This document shows positions 21,245 through 31,987 of a stretch of DNA of 64,000 bases, piece by piece. The DNA lies in the NCBI GenBank assembly GCA_947650285.1, contig CANTFL010001466.1, forward strand, positions 62,001-126,000. The letters run 5' to 3'. Made by a program: the position numbers and the translations under genes. The notes below the pieces were generated by a model. The model saw nothing but the letters and a program-made list of their open reading frames with translations, ran no database searches and was not told where the DNA came from. The stretch comes from Hyaloperonospora brassicae. Taxonomy: Eukaryota > Oomycota > Peronosporomycetes > Peronosporales > Peronosporaceae. Position 1 is the stretch's first letter. The number at the start of each line of letters is the position of its first letter.

Positions 21245-21370
21245 CTAGCGACAGGATATGACGCCTATGCAAACAGTTGTCTACACGACGAAAGTACATC
21301 GCGTGGACACACTTCCTGCAATGCTTGATGAGACTTCGAATTTTGTGGGTTGGGGACCAGTTGGCTCTGT
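21245..21370 (-). repeat. Diverged duplicated segment, copy B
   Basis: This is the partner of 18,232-18,357. The minus-strand frame again reads SQLVPNPQN, then EVCPRDVLSSC, so cysteines are partly kept but spacing is lost. Confidence 0.4.
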
Positions 21371-21376
21371 CCCTAC

Positions 21377-21448
21377 TGTAACGGGGTTACACCACATGTG
21401 TGACTTACACAACATGTGTGAGTTACATATCATGTGTGATTTACACAA
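21377..21448. repeat. LTR-start-like motif followed by an 18-bp triplicate
   Basis: TGTAACGGGGTTACAC at 21,377 is identical to the first 16 bases of the 5' LTR of element 1, including its triloop hairpin. It is followed not by that LTR but by three 18-bp copies starting CATGTGTGA (21,395, 21,413, 21,431). It is probably the end of a related LTR family or a truncated solo LTR; no other end was found. Confidence 0.45.
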
Positions 21449-21810
21449 GGGTACATCAATTATTGTAATATCTGTTCAATTGACTATGTAGACTAACGTG
21501 TAATTTTGGAGATTTAGCGGCTCGACGTGGCGTCTGACGTGAGCCAGACTGAGATTTCCTCGATAGGGTTTCTATGAATAGGCAGTCTGTATCCGCTGGG
21601 CACTACAATTTACTTCGTTTTGATTCAAATGGAGATCGACCGCAATATTGACGCCCACTCCTCCCTCATCGTTGTGCACAATGCAGTCAAGTGACTGGTC
21701 CAAGCCGATCAACATGACAGCAGTGATCATTGGCATCAACGAAGATGGCTCACTGAGCGCTACAATCAAAACACGAAAAGCATAGAATTACGATATTATA
21801 TAGGGGTGGG

Positions 21811-21866
21811 GGTGGTCAACGAAAACCTGGGGGTGGTTAACGAAAACCTGGGGGGTGGTTAACGTT
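21811..21866. repeat. 21/22-bp direct repeat, about three copies
   Basis: GGTGGTTAACGAAAACCTGG-type units start at 21,811, 21,832 and 21,854. They are G-rich on the plus strand. Confidence 0.65.
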
Positions 21867-22024
21867 TCCCTAAACTATATGGCCTACATCAATCAATTAG
21901 CAGCAGTCACTAAGCATTACATTCTATAGTAATGTTTATGATCATTGAAGTAAATTGATGGATTTACGTTGACAGTTAATCATGTCAATTCTGCGGTGGT
22001 CGGGTGGTCCCCCCGTTTTGGGTT

Positions 22025-22044
22025 CCCCCCCCCCCCCCCCCCCC
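22025..22044. repeat. Homopolymer run of 20 C
   Basis: Twenty consecutive C bases lie in a C/G-rich context. The exact length is likely to be unstable or a sequencing estimate. Confidence 0.7.
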
Positions 22045-23380
22045 GTGTCATATTGCGGTGGTCGTCCCGTTACAACGATGACGTAGGTCATAACTGGAGC
22101 GAAGTAACACTTCGCATGACATTCTTACGCAAATCTCAGATCAAACACTCCCAGCAGGCTTTCACGAACAGTTTCTTATTCCCTTTGTTGGATCTGCTGT
22201 AACATGGTAGGTGACTATCCTTCCATTGCTGCTTGTGTCATTTCAACCATCTACGAGCGACTGAAGTGACTTACATCGATACTCGAGTCAACAATGCTAC
22301 TTCTATGCTTCTTTCTGAGCTATAGCTCTATTCATTGTCAACGTTCTTCGCGATCGCGAGTTTGCGTCGCCTTTTGTGCAACCCATAGACTCAGTTGGGA
22401 AGTGTAGGTCTAAACTTGAGTCAAAAACAGCCGAGAAAGAGGTGATAGTTTCTGTAGGTTTGTACTTATCCAGGGGTCACCGCGATATTTACAACGGACT
22501 TCTGGCGCCGAGATAAGACCTTCCAGCAGGCACGTTCAAGATTTTGATCACTATCCGCAAACGCATGAAGCGCAGTGATGGACGTGCGGACAGAAGCGGA
22601 AGGTGCTGATGTGAGGTGGTAACTGAGTCGATTCCGTTCGAATGGCTTTCGTCTCGCAATACGTATTGGCTTCTTTTCAGACGAATAGAGAAGGTGGCGC
22701 TCCAGCTGAAGATCTCGTGAGTTTCGCTAGTGCCTGGATCAGTCAGTCGCTTCGAGATTGCAATTGATACTTAAGAAAAGCGATAATGCACGGGCAAGGT
22801 TATCAGGTCGGTCGTGGTGCATGCTTCGTATTGCTTTTGTATTGCATACTAACAGTCTGGCACCTCTCTGAGAGTAGCAAGTTTTCAGGTAAATGAGCCG
22901 GTTGACTTGTAATGTCGTTGATCTTTCTCCAGAGACACTTTATATTGTGTATCGACTCCCCTGCTGGCGTTCCATAGCGTGCCCTTCCATTGCACCTGTT
23001 CCGCTGGAGCGTCCCAAGCACCAACGACGAAATCTTCCTGACATTTCTTCAACGAATGCTTTTCATTCGCTGTTGAAGCCGGACGCATCCCCACTATCAA
23101 AAATGCAGCGGCTGGAAATGGATCGAGCGAGACACGTCGCTGAGGACGACGACGCCAGCTGCTGCAACATGCTGCTTGTCGGCTTGCATCAACTTAACTC
23201 AGCGTCTCTCGTGACGCAATTTCCACCACTCATACTCGAGAATGCGCTTCATCTCTTATAATGTCACGCTACCGCTAGCGCTGATTGGCTCACGTCTGAT
23301 GAGGAGGTGGCGGCGAGGGTCTGTTTTTCGCGAGGCGCAATCTTATGTTGTGAACACCACTTTACACCAGCGCCGTCACG
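22045..23380. other. No gene recognised upstream of V-ATPase D
   Basis: Frames at 22,885-23,261 overlap on both strands and show no domain. A CCAAT-type ATTGG box lies at about 23,282, roughly 100 bases before the V-ATPase D start, and CCACTTT at about 23,357 fits the Inr consensus without an FPR. Confidence 0.4.
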
Positions 23381-24734
23381 ATGTCGTCGGTTCAAGTCGC
23401 GCCCACGCGCATGTACGTCGCGTCGTAACTTGCGCACTGTATCAATTGGTCGTACCGGAGCTTCACCTGACCTGCATACGGTCGTTCTTCTTGATGATTA
23501 CAGGGCGTTGACGACGTATAAGGCCAAGAGCGTTAGCGCCAAAAAAGGTGCGGCGTTTTGTCGCTTCGGGTCACGCGAAAAGCAAGGGCACTTGATACGT
23601 TATACGAATGCTTCTGTATGTATCATGTATACCAGGATTTGAGCTCTTGAAGAAGAAGGCCGATGCGTTGAAAATGCGGTTTCAGGCCATGCTGCGGGAG
23701 ATCCAAAAGGTCTTCTGACGTGTTGCAACGTCTCAGATGCTGAATCCGTTTCGGTGTTAATCTTTTTCTTTGACTTTTTCACACAATGACCGTAGACAAA
23801 GATGTCCATGTCGACCGAAGCTTCTGAGGCCTTTTTCTCACTCACACAGGCGCAGTACGCAGCCGGCGACTTTCGCAACAAAGTCATCGAGTCGGTGACT
23901 ACCGCCGAGATCCGCACACAGAACCGCATTGACAACGTGGCCGGCGTGAAGCTGCCAGTGTTTACAGAGGTGGAAGTCAGTCGCGAAAAGAGCGACAATA
24001 TTGGTCTCGCCGGAGGTGGTGGGAAGATCCAAAACTGCCGTGCCAAGTTCCGCGTGTTGCTGCGTGCACTGATCAAGCTCGCGTCGCTCCAGGTCGGTGG
24101 CGTCCGAAACATAAGATGCTGATCCGTCACACCTTGTGCTTACTTGGATCTGCGCTTGGTGCTAGACGTCTTTTGTGACATTGGACGAGGCTCTGAAAGT
24201 GACTAATCGCCGAGTGAACGCGCTGGACAATGTGCGTTAGCCTGTGGCTGGTGCTAGTGACTACCATCTCTGGATTGCTGATTGGGCAATGATGCAATTC
24301 GATGCAACATTTCCAGGTGACCATTCCCCGTATTGAGAAGACCATCTCGTACATCTCGAGAGAGCTAGATGAGCTGGAGCGCGAGGATTTCGTGCGGTAC
24401 GTAGCGCTCGATGTGCAGTGGTCGTCGTGACTTTGGCCCCAAACTTACAATGCCAGTCTGTATACGACATGACAGCATCAAAAAAGTGCAGGCGAATAAG
24501 CAAGTGATCGAGAAGGCAATCCAGGCTAAGAAGAAAGGTGCGAGATGGTGCTTGTCGTCGATACAGAGTACTGGATGCATCGATCTGTCAGACGCTCATA
24601 TTTCTGTGCGTGCTATGCTAGAAGCGGCTGCCAATATCGCTCTGGGCGGGGACCCGAATGCTAATGTTGTGGCATCGGACCACGACATTCTGTCCCAGTA
24701 CGAGATTTCTGCGGATGCCGATGTGGTGTTCTGA
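23381..24734 (+). CDS. V-type proton ATPase subunit D
   Basis: This is the central-stalk subunit D of the vacuolar ATPase, which couples ATP hydrolysis in V1 to proton pumping across vacuolar membranes. Exons by eye: 23,381-23,412, 23,504-23,547, 23,636-23,709, 23,796-24,092, 24,166-24,231, 24,317-24,396, 24,476-24,537 and 24,592-24,734; all introns begin GT and end AG. Joined frames give the family landmarks in order: PTRMALT near the N-terminus, ELLKKKADALKMRF, QKTKM, RIDNVAGVKLPVF, LIKLASLQTSFVTLDEALKV, TNRRVNALDNV, IPRIEKTISYISRELDELER and a C-terminal acidic DADVVF. The product is about 265 residues, close to the usual 250. The last intron (54 bases, a multiple of three) is optional: if retained, the frame stays open and the protein has 283 residues. 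Confidence 0.92.
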
Positions 24735-24828
24735 GCGGGAAAGCAGACGGACTTGTGAGCAAAACCCTGTGAAGCTTTGATCGAAGCCATTTAATGCAAC
24801 AGAATGTCACGAAATCCACGCGATTCAC

Positions 24829-24843
24829 TTCATTTTCCAGTTC
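24829..24843 (+). promoter_or_regulatory. Inr-like core promoter of the zinc finger gene
   Basis: TTCATTTTCCAGTTCG contains TCATTTT, a perfect YCAYTYY initiator, followed by a weak FPR match. It lies about 105 bases before the ATG at 24,943 and just after the end of V-ATPase D. Confidence 0.45.
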
Positions 24844-24942
24844 GTATCGCTTGTGTATTATTACCCCTATTCGCTCCCAGGTTCCTGACCAGTCATAACT
24901 TGTGCTCGCGTGCGTGTGGGAAGACAAGCGGCAGTAAGTATC

Positions 24943-25788
24943 ATGGAGCCCATTGCCAAGCGACTAAAGCAGTCCGCCGAGAGCGAACTGCACAATCGCA
25001 GGACTTTACCGCGATGTGACGACGACATTGCCGAGCGGATCAAGTGTCTAGAAGCAGAGCTTCAAGGTGGGCACTCTGACGAAGACTCGAGCGACTCCGA
25101 CGACAGCTCCGACACCGATTGTGACAAGAGCAAAGAAATCGTAAACTTGTCCGCGTATGCGTCGGAGCGCATTGAGGCGCTGCCTGAGCAGCTGCTGCCA
25201 GCAACTCGGCGGTCGGTAAAGCTGCCGCCGGTCAAGAAGAAACGTGGGGAGACGACGCCGGAGGAGGACAACGCGCACACTGCCAACAAAGCGCTCGAGC
25301 TGCTCAGCGATGCGCTGACGTTTCGCAAGAAGGTCCCGTTTGCATGCAAGCCGTGCGAGTTCATTGGCAAGGACATGGAGGCGTTCCAGGCCCATCGGGC
25401 GTCAAAGGAGCACTTGGAGCGTGCAGATCGTGCCGACCCGACGCTGCAGTGCGCTCTCTGCGCCAAGTCATTCACGAGTCGAACTCAGGTGGACGAGCAT
25501 CGTGCTGGCAAGTGGCATAAACAGCGTGCGCAGCAGAAGAAGGAGAGACACACGATCAAACTGTGTTACGACTTTGTGCGCGGCGCGTGCAAGTGGGGCG
25601 AGCGCTGCACGTTCGAGCACGTCGAGACGAAAGCCATGCGCGCTGGTCGAGTACTGGACAAGACCCGTCGACGCGTGTGCAGCAGCTTTGCGCGCACGAA
25701 CACCTGCCGCTACGGTGACAAGTGTCTGTTCTCACACGACGAAAGAAGAGACGACCGAGAGCCGCTTGCTGCGCCGCGGTATGCCTAA
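24943..25788 (+). CDS. Zinc finger protein with two U1-like C2H2 and two CCCH fingers
   Basis: The single-exon product has 281 residues. Residues 40-64 are acidic and serine-rich (SDEDSSDSDDSSDTDCD). Two C2H2 fingers of the matrin/U1-C spacing follow: C135, C138, H151, H157 and C170, C173, H186, H192. Two CCCH fingers come next: C208-x7-C216-x5-C222-x3-H226 and C246-x8-C255-x5-C261-x3-H265. Both finger types commonly bind RNA, so a nuclear role in mRNA or snRNA processing is plausible but inferred. I took the ATG at 24,943; an upstream in-frame GTG is not a likely start. The gene lies 208 bases downstream of V-ATPase D on the same strand and converges with the phosducin-like gene, only 96 bases separating their stops. 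I do not recognise a named orthologue. Confidence 0.85.
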   Translation: MEPIAKRLKQSAESELHNRRTLPRCDDDIAERIKCLEAELQGGHSDEDSSDSDDSSDTDCDKSKEIVNLSAYASERIEALPEQLLPATRRSVKLPPVKKKRGETTPEEDNAHTANKALELLSDALTFRKKVPFACKPCEFIGKDMEAFQAHRASKEHLERADRADPTLQCALCAKSFTSRTQVDEHRAGKWHKQRAQQKKERHTIKLCYDFVRGACKWGERCTFEHVETKAMRAGRVLDKTRRRVCSSFARTNTCRYGDKCLFSHDERRDDREPLAAPRYA

Positions 25789-25884
25789 CACATGTACACG
25801 CACGTGGTGCATTCGTGTTCGTATCTTGCCCACGTCTGTAGGTTCCCGTGACCCGTCCTGCTTGGTGAACACTTGGCCTGCAGG

Positions 25885-26929
25885 CTATAGCCCCAGCAGC
25901 TCGTTCACGAGAGCTTCGACGCGCTCGAATGTGAAGGCGCCCTCGAGACGACGCGTGACATCCACGACAGCTTCTTGTTGCTTCTGGTTACGAAAGACCA
26001 GCAGCACGGGGAGATCGGCCATGTCGATCGACGCGTCAGCTTCCTCGGCCACCAGTGCGGCAAACTGGAGAGCAGTCAAACGAGAACGACAGGCAGACCA
26101 GTACGTCAAACGCGCCTCTCATGCGACCGTGAGGGGAAGGGCTTTACCTTGACATGGACGAGCTTTTGGGCCAGCAGCTCAAGGTGCGTGTTCAGCAGAC
26201 TGCAGGCGTAGCTGTCGGAGTGGTAGAGATGCACCAGCATCGATTTCCAGCCAGTGAAGCTCATCGTGTCGGCCGTGAGCGTGACGAAGCGCTCGGGTGA
26301 GATGTACTCCAAGCCCCCGTAAGTCGTGCGACGACGACGTGCCGCTGCGTCCTCGTGCATCTCCTGGACACGCCTCGCTGCATACTGTGCCAAGACCGCA
26401 TCGTCTTCCAAGTCGCTGTCGTCGCTGTCGCCTTGCGAACGCGGCGATGATTCCAGCGCCGGTCGTCGAGGCAACGGGGGTACTGCTCCTGTGGCAATGC
26501 GGTGGAGCACTGCCGTGCGCTCCTCTTCCTGTCTCTGGCGCTACAGCACATCGAACGTTTGGTCACAGCGCCTCGATCTGTTGTGCTCTCTCGGACACTC
26601 AGCTGCCTCGTACCTCTTCGCGCAGGGAGCGCGTCTCGGCCTCGAAATCAGCGATGACCCCCTTTGGTCCCGTGTGCGTCGAGGCAAAGTCACGTCTTGT
26701 GCCTGCGCCAGAGGGCCGCGCCGACTTTCCCCACGTCTCTGCGCCCACAGGCCTTTGTCTCCACGGACCTATTGGGTCCGCTTTAGAGCGCGCTCGTTGA
26801 TCCGCTGCAGCTCTCTCGTCGTCGCTGTAGCAGCACAAGTGAGAAGCGCTGGGGTACCATTGAGACAGCAGCTAACGCACGAGGCGGGTGCAGCGCTGCT
26901 GCGTACCGCGAGGCGGAGTCGGAGGCCAT
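25885..26929 (-). CDS. Phosducin-like protein
   Basis: Phosducin-like proteins are thioredoxin-fold co-chaperones that work with the CCT chaperonin in folding G-beta, actin or tubulin. Exons on the minus strand by eye: 26,929-26,907, 26,824-26,614, 26,540-26,148 and 26,064-25,885, all GT-AG. They join to 268 residues with every junction in phase. Residues 59-68 are TGPKGVIADF, the phosducin-family hallmark near the N-terminus. An arginine/glutamate-rich helix follows, then the acidic stretch DDSDLEDDAVLAQYAARR, then the thioredoxin-like part (ILVHLYHSD-like LVHLYHSDSYACSLLNTHL, FAALVAEEADASI, LPVLLVFRN). The length agrees with the family. The start is inferred from a 23-base first exon and is less certain than the rest. 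Plus-strand open frames over the same bases are shadows. Confidence 0.85.
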
Positions 26930-27433
26930 CGGAGCGCCCGCCCAGTTCGTCCGACTCGCGATCTTGGAGCGCGTTGTGCTGCAGGAAAAAGGTCTCTGTA
27001 TTTGACTGCGGTGCTGCCGATGCTCTGTACGGCATGGGACCATATGGTCGAGGGCCCGATGGGGAATGATATTGTGGGAGCTCAGGGACCGTGAGGAGAT
27101 GCCGACTCGAGCTTTCTGCGAGTCAAGTAGCGCTCTGTGGCTACAAAGTCGTAGGCGTCGATGCAACAAATCGATTACCGTTGACCAACACTGTACTGCT
27201 CTCTACCGACTGCTTTTGTCCTGCCCAGCTCTCAGCTTCCTCCGTCGAGGCGATAAGCATCCGCAGCATCGATTGAACTCGTCCTCGTACTCTCTCTCTC
27301 TCTCTGTCATCCGACTCGGCAAAGCTCGGACGCTGCTCGCCTCCACGTCTTCACACGGTTCTCAAGCACCCGCTGCCTCCATCAAGCCATCTCTCGTGCG
27401 CGTGCAGCACTCGCCCCGTCACCGTCAAATGTT
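26930..27433. other. Intergenic, with a CT microsatellite
   Basis: This region between the start of the phosducin-like gene and the end of the ARL8-like gene probably holds the phosducin promoter. A (CT)n run lies at about 27,287-27,307. No further gene is seen. Confidence 0.5.
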
Positions 27434-28265
27434 TTAGCCCTTGCCCGATTGCTTCATGAGCCACTGAATGACCTGATCAATGTTGACGAGACGCAGCGCC
27501 GAGATGGGGATTACGAGCCACGGGTTGTCCACAATATAGTCGAGGTTCAGCTCACGAATGAGCTCGGGCTCGGAGATGTGAGGCTCCAGGTCAATCTTGT
27601 TTGCCAGCACTAGCAGTGGCGTCGTCGCCAATTCACTGCCCACCACACAGCAACAATCAAACACAATCAGCCACGACACTTCACAAAGCTGCAGCGGCAC
27701 GAGGGTAACAGCGACGAAACCGCTCTGCGGCGTACCGGTCTTCGAGCAGACGGTGTAGCTCCTTTCGGGCCAACGAGATTTGGTCAAACTAGTGCAAAGA
27801 GGAGATCGAGTCAGTGTTGTCCAAGAAGCAGCGGTAGGGCCCGACGTAGAGCACCGCGACGACATACCGCATTGGCGTCCACCACATATATAATGACGTC
27901 ACAGCCGCGCGTGTAGCGGCCCCACTCGCTCCTGTATTGTGCCTGTCCACCGATATCCCAGCACTTCATCTGTACACCGCCTTTTTTCACCAGTTTAACG
28001 TTTAATCCAATCGTCGGACACGTCTCCACGGGGTGCCCCATCGCCATCACGTTCAGCAGCGTTGTCTTGCCACTAATGATACAGCAGCAGCGGCAGCACA
28101 GCACAAGCGTTAGCAAGAAGGCAGAAGTACCGGGGACGGAAGTCTCCGAGCTATTCAGTGAGGCAAAAGAGCTGCAGGACCGCACCTGTTTTCGAGACCG
28201 ACGAGCACGACCTCGAGCTTCTTTGTGTAAAAGGCCTGCAACATCTTCTGGAGAATGCCCCCCAT
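27434..28265 (-). CDS. ARL8-like small GTPase (Arf family)
   Basis: Exons on the minus strand by eye: 28,265-28,186, 28,072-27,868, 27,788-27,736 and 27,635-27,434, all GT-AG and in phase. They give 179 residues, the usual Arf/ARL size. GTP-binding motifs are present: P-loop G23-LENSG-K29-T30, switch I Thr47 (CPTIGLN), W65-D-I-G-G-Q70, N125-K-I-D128 and a final SAL. The C-terminal IDQVIQWLMKQS resembles ARL8 (NIDxxxQWLxxxS), which acts on lysosome or vacuole positioning. Unlike typical ARL8 the protein begins MGGILQ, with Gly2 available for myristoylation, so assignment within the ARL family is tentative. It lies in the same orientation as the phosducin-like gene, 504 bases upstream of it. 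Confidence 0.88.
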
Positions 28266-28274
28266 AGTCGCTAC

Positions 28275-28358
28275 TTCTTTGGCTACTGCCAGCGACTGCG
28301 GCTGCGGCTGCTGCTACTTTGGCTACTGCCAGCGACTGCGGCTGCGGCTGCTGCTACT
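28275..28358. repeat. 40-bp tandem duplication upstream of the ARL8-like gene
   Basis: GGCTACTGCCAGCGACTGCG occurs at 28,281 and 28,321, so the period is 40 bp over about two copies. It starts ten bases upstream of the ARL8-like ATG and so lies in its 5' untranslated or promoter region. Confidence 0.75.
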
Positions 28359-30278
28359 TGTTGTGTAGAGGACACGTCAGCCTCTCGACGTGAAGATATC
28401 ACCTCTTTTTGCGTTTTGGCGAGGGGAGTCGGGCATGGCAGGTGCCGAGCGGATGGGGAAGCGGACTTTTCTATGTCGACAAAGGTGAGGTACGGCACTT
28501 GACGTTTGTATGGCATTCATATCAACTCTGGAAGGAGGCTTATTTCGCGGTCCTCAACTGGCAACTGATTTTTCTGCGTCCGAGCTAAATTGCCGCAGCC
28601 CTTCAGAATGCGGATATATGAGAAAAAAGCAGCCTAAATCACGCAGGACATTTTTCTCGAGGATAAAAATTGCACCACGAGAAAAATGGGGTATACGTAT
28701 TTGAGGTGTTTATTATTTAGATGTCTGTACACGTATTCAAGATCTTTCGTATGTGCCCACGCATCACTTAATTTATTCCTGCCCCCTGAATACATACAAA
28801 ATCATTTACGGCTTCTTTCCTCATTATTGTCATCAATGAATAAAAAGGTGCGACCATTTCCCTAGCGCAGCCTTACATGTCGTCTATCTTACGTGATCTT
28901 TTCTGCTTTTAGTTTCCTAGCCACCTACGTCTGTCGATTTTAACAAAAGTTATATTAATCGACATGGCATGTGCGTGTTACCCCCGCGGCTGTCGCCTTA
29001 GCAGTAGCTTCAACTGTACTACAAAAAAATCCTGCGCAGTGCCAACGTGCCGCTTTCGATAATTGAAATAATGGTGGACTCAGACAAGGAAGCTTGAGAC
29101 GACGGACTACAACAAAATCAGCACGATAAGCATTTTGACAAATCGCCAGTATAAATTGTTGTTGCTATGGCAGGAAGGCGTGCAGACGCTAGTCAGTAAT
29201 ATGACGGGCAAGGTCATCTCGGTCGATGTGAACCCTTTGAAAAGTACTCCAGGAATAACGTATACATGTAACCTAACAAACAACGTCGATCGCTGGTGGC
29301 AAACGACAACGTAAGGCCAGGCGCACCCTTTTTGGAAACAGCAATCTAATCGACGTGATGAATACAAATGACGATAAAAATGAATAATATCCATGCCTAT
29401 CTAATTTCAATGACATATTTTGCGATATCTGTTGGCGCTGTAGAGTCGACGCTTTACATTATTCGTCGTCTGCGTGGACGTGCTTCTGAGCATGCGGGAT
29501 TCTCCACAAATTTAAATTAGACAATGCAAAAAGAAGCTATGACGTATCTACGACACGTGACCCCTCTTTTTACGACAAAGAACCACGTAACGAATGCATA
29601 CTCAGCGATTGGATGCACGACAACAAAAGTCTCATTTTATTTAAGCTTTGGACGAATAATGATTGCTTATAGAGATGCCAAGTGGAATGCGCGCAAAAAT
29701 AGAAGACGATGATGCTGAAGTGCTACCGTCGGCGTTATTTAATAATGGTATTAAACAATATCGCGTCGTATGAAAGCTGCAAAGATGTATGAATTATTTC
29801 TTCTTGAGTGGAAGACATCATACACATCATCTTAGGTACTTAAAGAAACGGGGCCCCCACCCCTCTGTACAGCCAACAACCTACCTACATCAACACTGTA
29901 TATTAATATGCCTCGGCTTTTCACGTACAGTGTACGTTCAGAGGAAGGCTTGATCTCTCAAACGAACACGTTCAAAAGTAGTTGAGACGTTATTTGACAT
30001 ATAATAAGTGTCCACACCTGATCCGATTTGATCATACTTGAAATGTATGTTACTACAAACGTCAAATGTAGCCATCTGCTCACCACCTGTTGCTCGCGTC
30101 CAGAAGCGATTGGTATGTATTTGATTGACATAATTGGCTGTCTCAGCCAACAGGTGGAGTGGTGCTGAATATTACCTTTTAAAATATACTTCCTACAACA
30201 TTTACTCAATGAGGTAAATAATGTTTAATGTTGTACATTAAGATTGTCTTCTAATTGACCCATTGTGGTAGTAATTGC
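28359..30278. other. AT-rich region, no gene recognised
   Basis: Short frames only. None shows a domain or a plausible promoter. Confidence 0.45.
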
Positions 30279-30380
30279 ATGCAACGGGCTCACCCCGTTG
30301 CATCAGAACTTCTTCACAATCCACTAGTGTGATTGAGCGACGAATGGTTGGTAGAAGAGTGATAGAAATTGAATCACTCT
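30279..30380. repeat. Cluster of three hairpins, LTR-like
   Basis: There is a perfect 10-bp stem at 30,279-30,303 (ATGCAACGGG/CCCGTTGCAT, loop CTCAC), an imperfect one at 30,317-30,335 (CAATC/GATTG around CACTAGTG), and a perfect 8-bp stem at 30,356-30,380 (AGAGTGAT/ATCACTCT). Such series occur in oomycete LTRs, and this may be an LTR fragment. Its ends could not be set. Confidence 0.45.
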
Positions 30381-31669
30381 AGGAAAGAAGGCACTTGTTG
30401 GTCGACCTAATGCATTCCTTACTATCATCTCCGCCTGGTTAACAAGTTTTCCAGCCGAGGCTACAAAGTAAGCAACTTGAAAGAAGTGTTTGGATGCCGA
30501 AGAGACAGACGAGTACGAAGCAGTACGAGATTATTTGCCTACTGCTGCAAGTGAATAGTCTGCACCGTCGATGACGTAGGTGCTCGCAGTTTTGCAACGT
30601 TTTTTTCTGTAGCGGTGCGAGTCCCAGGAAGTACAATGAACCCGAGTTCAAATTCATCTGTTCTGGCAAGTTTGTTGTGGCATGCGACTCGTAAGCGCTT
30701 GCCGATCCTTCTAGTTGTATGAAGGCAGAGGGATAGACGGCGTAAGAAGCACTTCACGGTTACAAGCACCGTGTTGCTAGGAGCAGAGGCAAAAGATCGC
30801 CATCTGACTAGCCAGACGAATTTTCTTGTGATTTCAATTGATCGAGCTCAGACGATCTCAACGTAAGTGATCGGCACAATGGGTATAGCCCCAAAGATAC
30901 GGGCGGTGATTCTAGTCGAAGTAAACGGAGTCTAAGCATTCATGGTGATCGTTAATTCAATACTTGTGTAAAGGATCGGTGTTCTCAAAAATGCTGATGT
31001 AATCCCGACTTCCAACAATACGCAGGCTTCTTACTATCAAGAGAATGTGAGATGGTTCCATTTATACTTCTTTACTCACTTTTGTACCCTTTATCAGGGC
31101 AAGATGTGCTAAAGCATAATTAGGTTATGATGCTGTCTCTAAGAAGAAGATCGGCTTACGGCCGGGGGTAAAACCCAAAAAGTGAGTTGTATTTAAATAG
31201 TTCTTATCTCAAAATGAATGCATCTTAGAAGCCGGTAACTCTCTCAGCCACCTATTACGTGTCCTGTCTCTACCGCTTGCAGTTTCTACCTAACGGTGTG
31301 TAGTTATGTCTCGTAGCATAGCTTTGGTAAAAAAAATCTGCTTTTCATATGCAGAATGAAAAACGATTGCGTGATTAGGGGGACGTAATTCTGGAAGGTT
31401 CGCAGCTCTGATGAATATCCAAAACCAGGTAGTGATAGTCATTGACAATTAATATGACCACAGCGGGACTCGAAATTGTACTCAACCGCGTAAAATTCCC
31501 ATTTGACGATTGATCCAATCAGTTACTCCGTCGACCTCGCTAACATCCCACCATTAACAATGCCAAAGAACCATACAACAAATGATAATATGCAATATAC
31601 ATCGTGCACATGTCGCCGCAACATTGCTTGCTAACAATTTTCACTCTTCTCGGTGGGCCTAAGTCGATG
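30381..31669. other. No gene recognised
   Basis: Frames at 30,439-30,769 (minus) are short and overlapping, without domains. The sequence could be the remainder of an LTR-derived repeat. Confidence 0.35.
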
Positions 31670-31987
31670 CTATAATTGACCAGGTCTGCGATTGGTCGGA
31701 CGAGTCGACCGCACAAAACCCTTCGGATCGAAATTATTTCTTGGGTGCTCCTTTTTGAAGCTACCTAAATCCATCCTGATATTGCATTCTGTGGTGTGGA
31801 TACTTGATCCACTTGACCTTCTGATCACTTCAGCCATCTCGCGATCTTTTATCCAATCCTTTTCGTTATACTGCGCCCAGTCACAAGGGAAGCGTTTGTG
31901 TTCAGATATATAGCATTCCTGGTCAAACAAATTAGGAGTACGACTTATGTAGTAGTGCAACAGAGCTTTGTAGAATTCGGTAGACAA
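31670..31987 (-). CDS. Hypothetical 105-residue fragment
   Basis: The frame is open for 105 codons and has a balanced, protein-like composition, for example CDWAQYNEKDWIKDREMAEV and LGSFKKEHPRNNFDPKG. No signal peptide, membrane segment or known motif is seen. The flanks show no further exons that I can identify. It may be a piece of a transposon-encoded protein or a short unknown gene. Confidence 0.25.
   Translation of the reverse strand: MSTEFYKALLHYYISRTPNLFDQECYISEHKRFPCDWAQYNEKDWIKDREMAEVIRRSSGSSIHTTECNIRMDLGSFKKEHPRNNFDPKGFVRSTRPTNRRPGQL

Noticed and set aside
21868..21874. Telomere repeat CCCTAAA
   Set aside because: A single copy only; no array, so it does not mark a chromosome end.
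25340..26152. 270-codon plus-strand frame
   Set aside because: It lies out of frame over the zinc finger gene and antisense to the phosducin-like gene; its composition is arginine/serine-rich shadow text.
26326..27069. 247-codon plus-strand frame
   Set aside because: It is antisense to the exons of the phosducin-like gene, whose exons join in phase and match its family.
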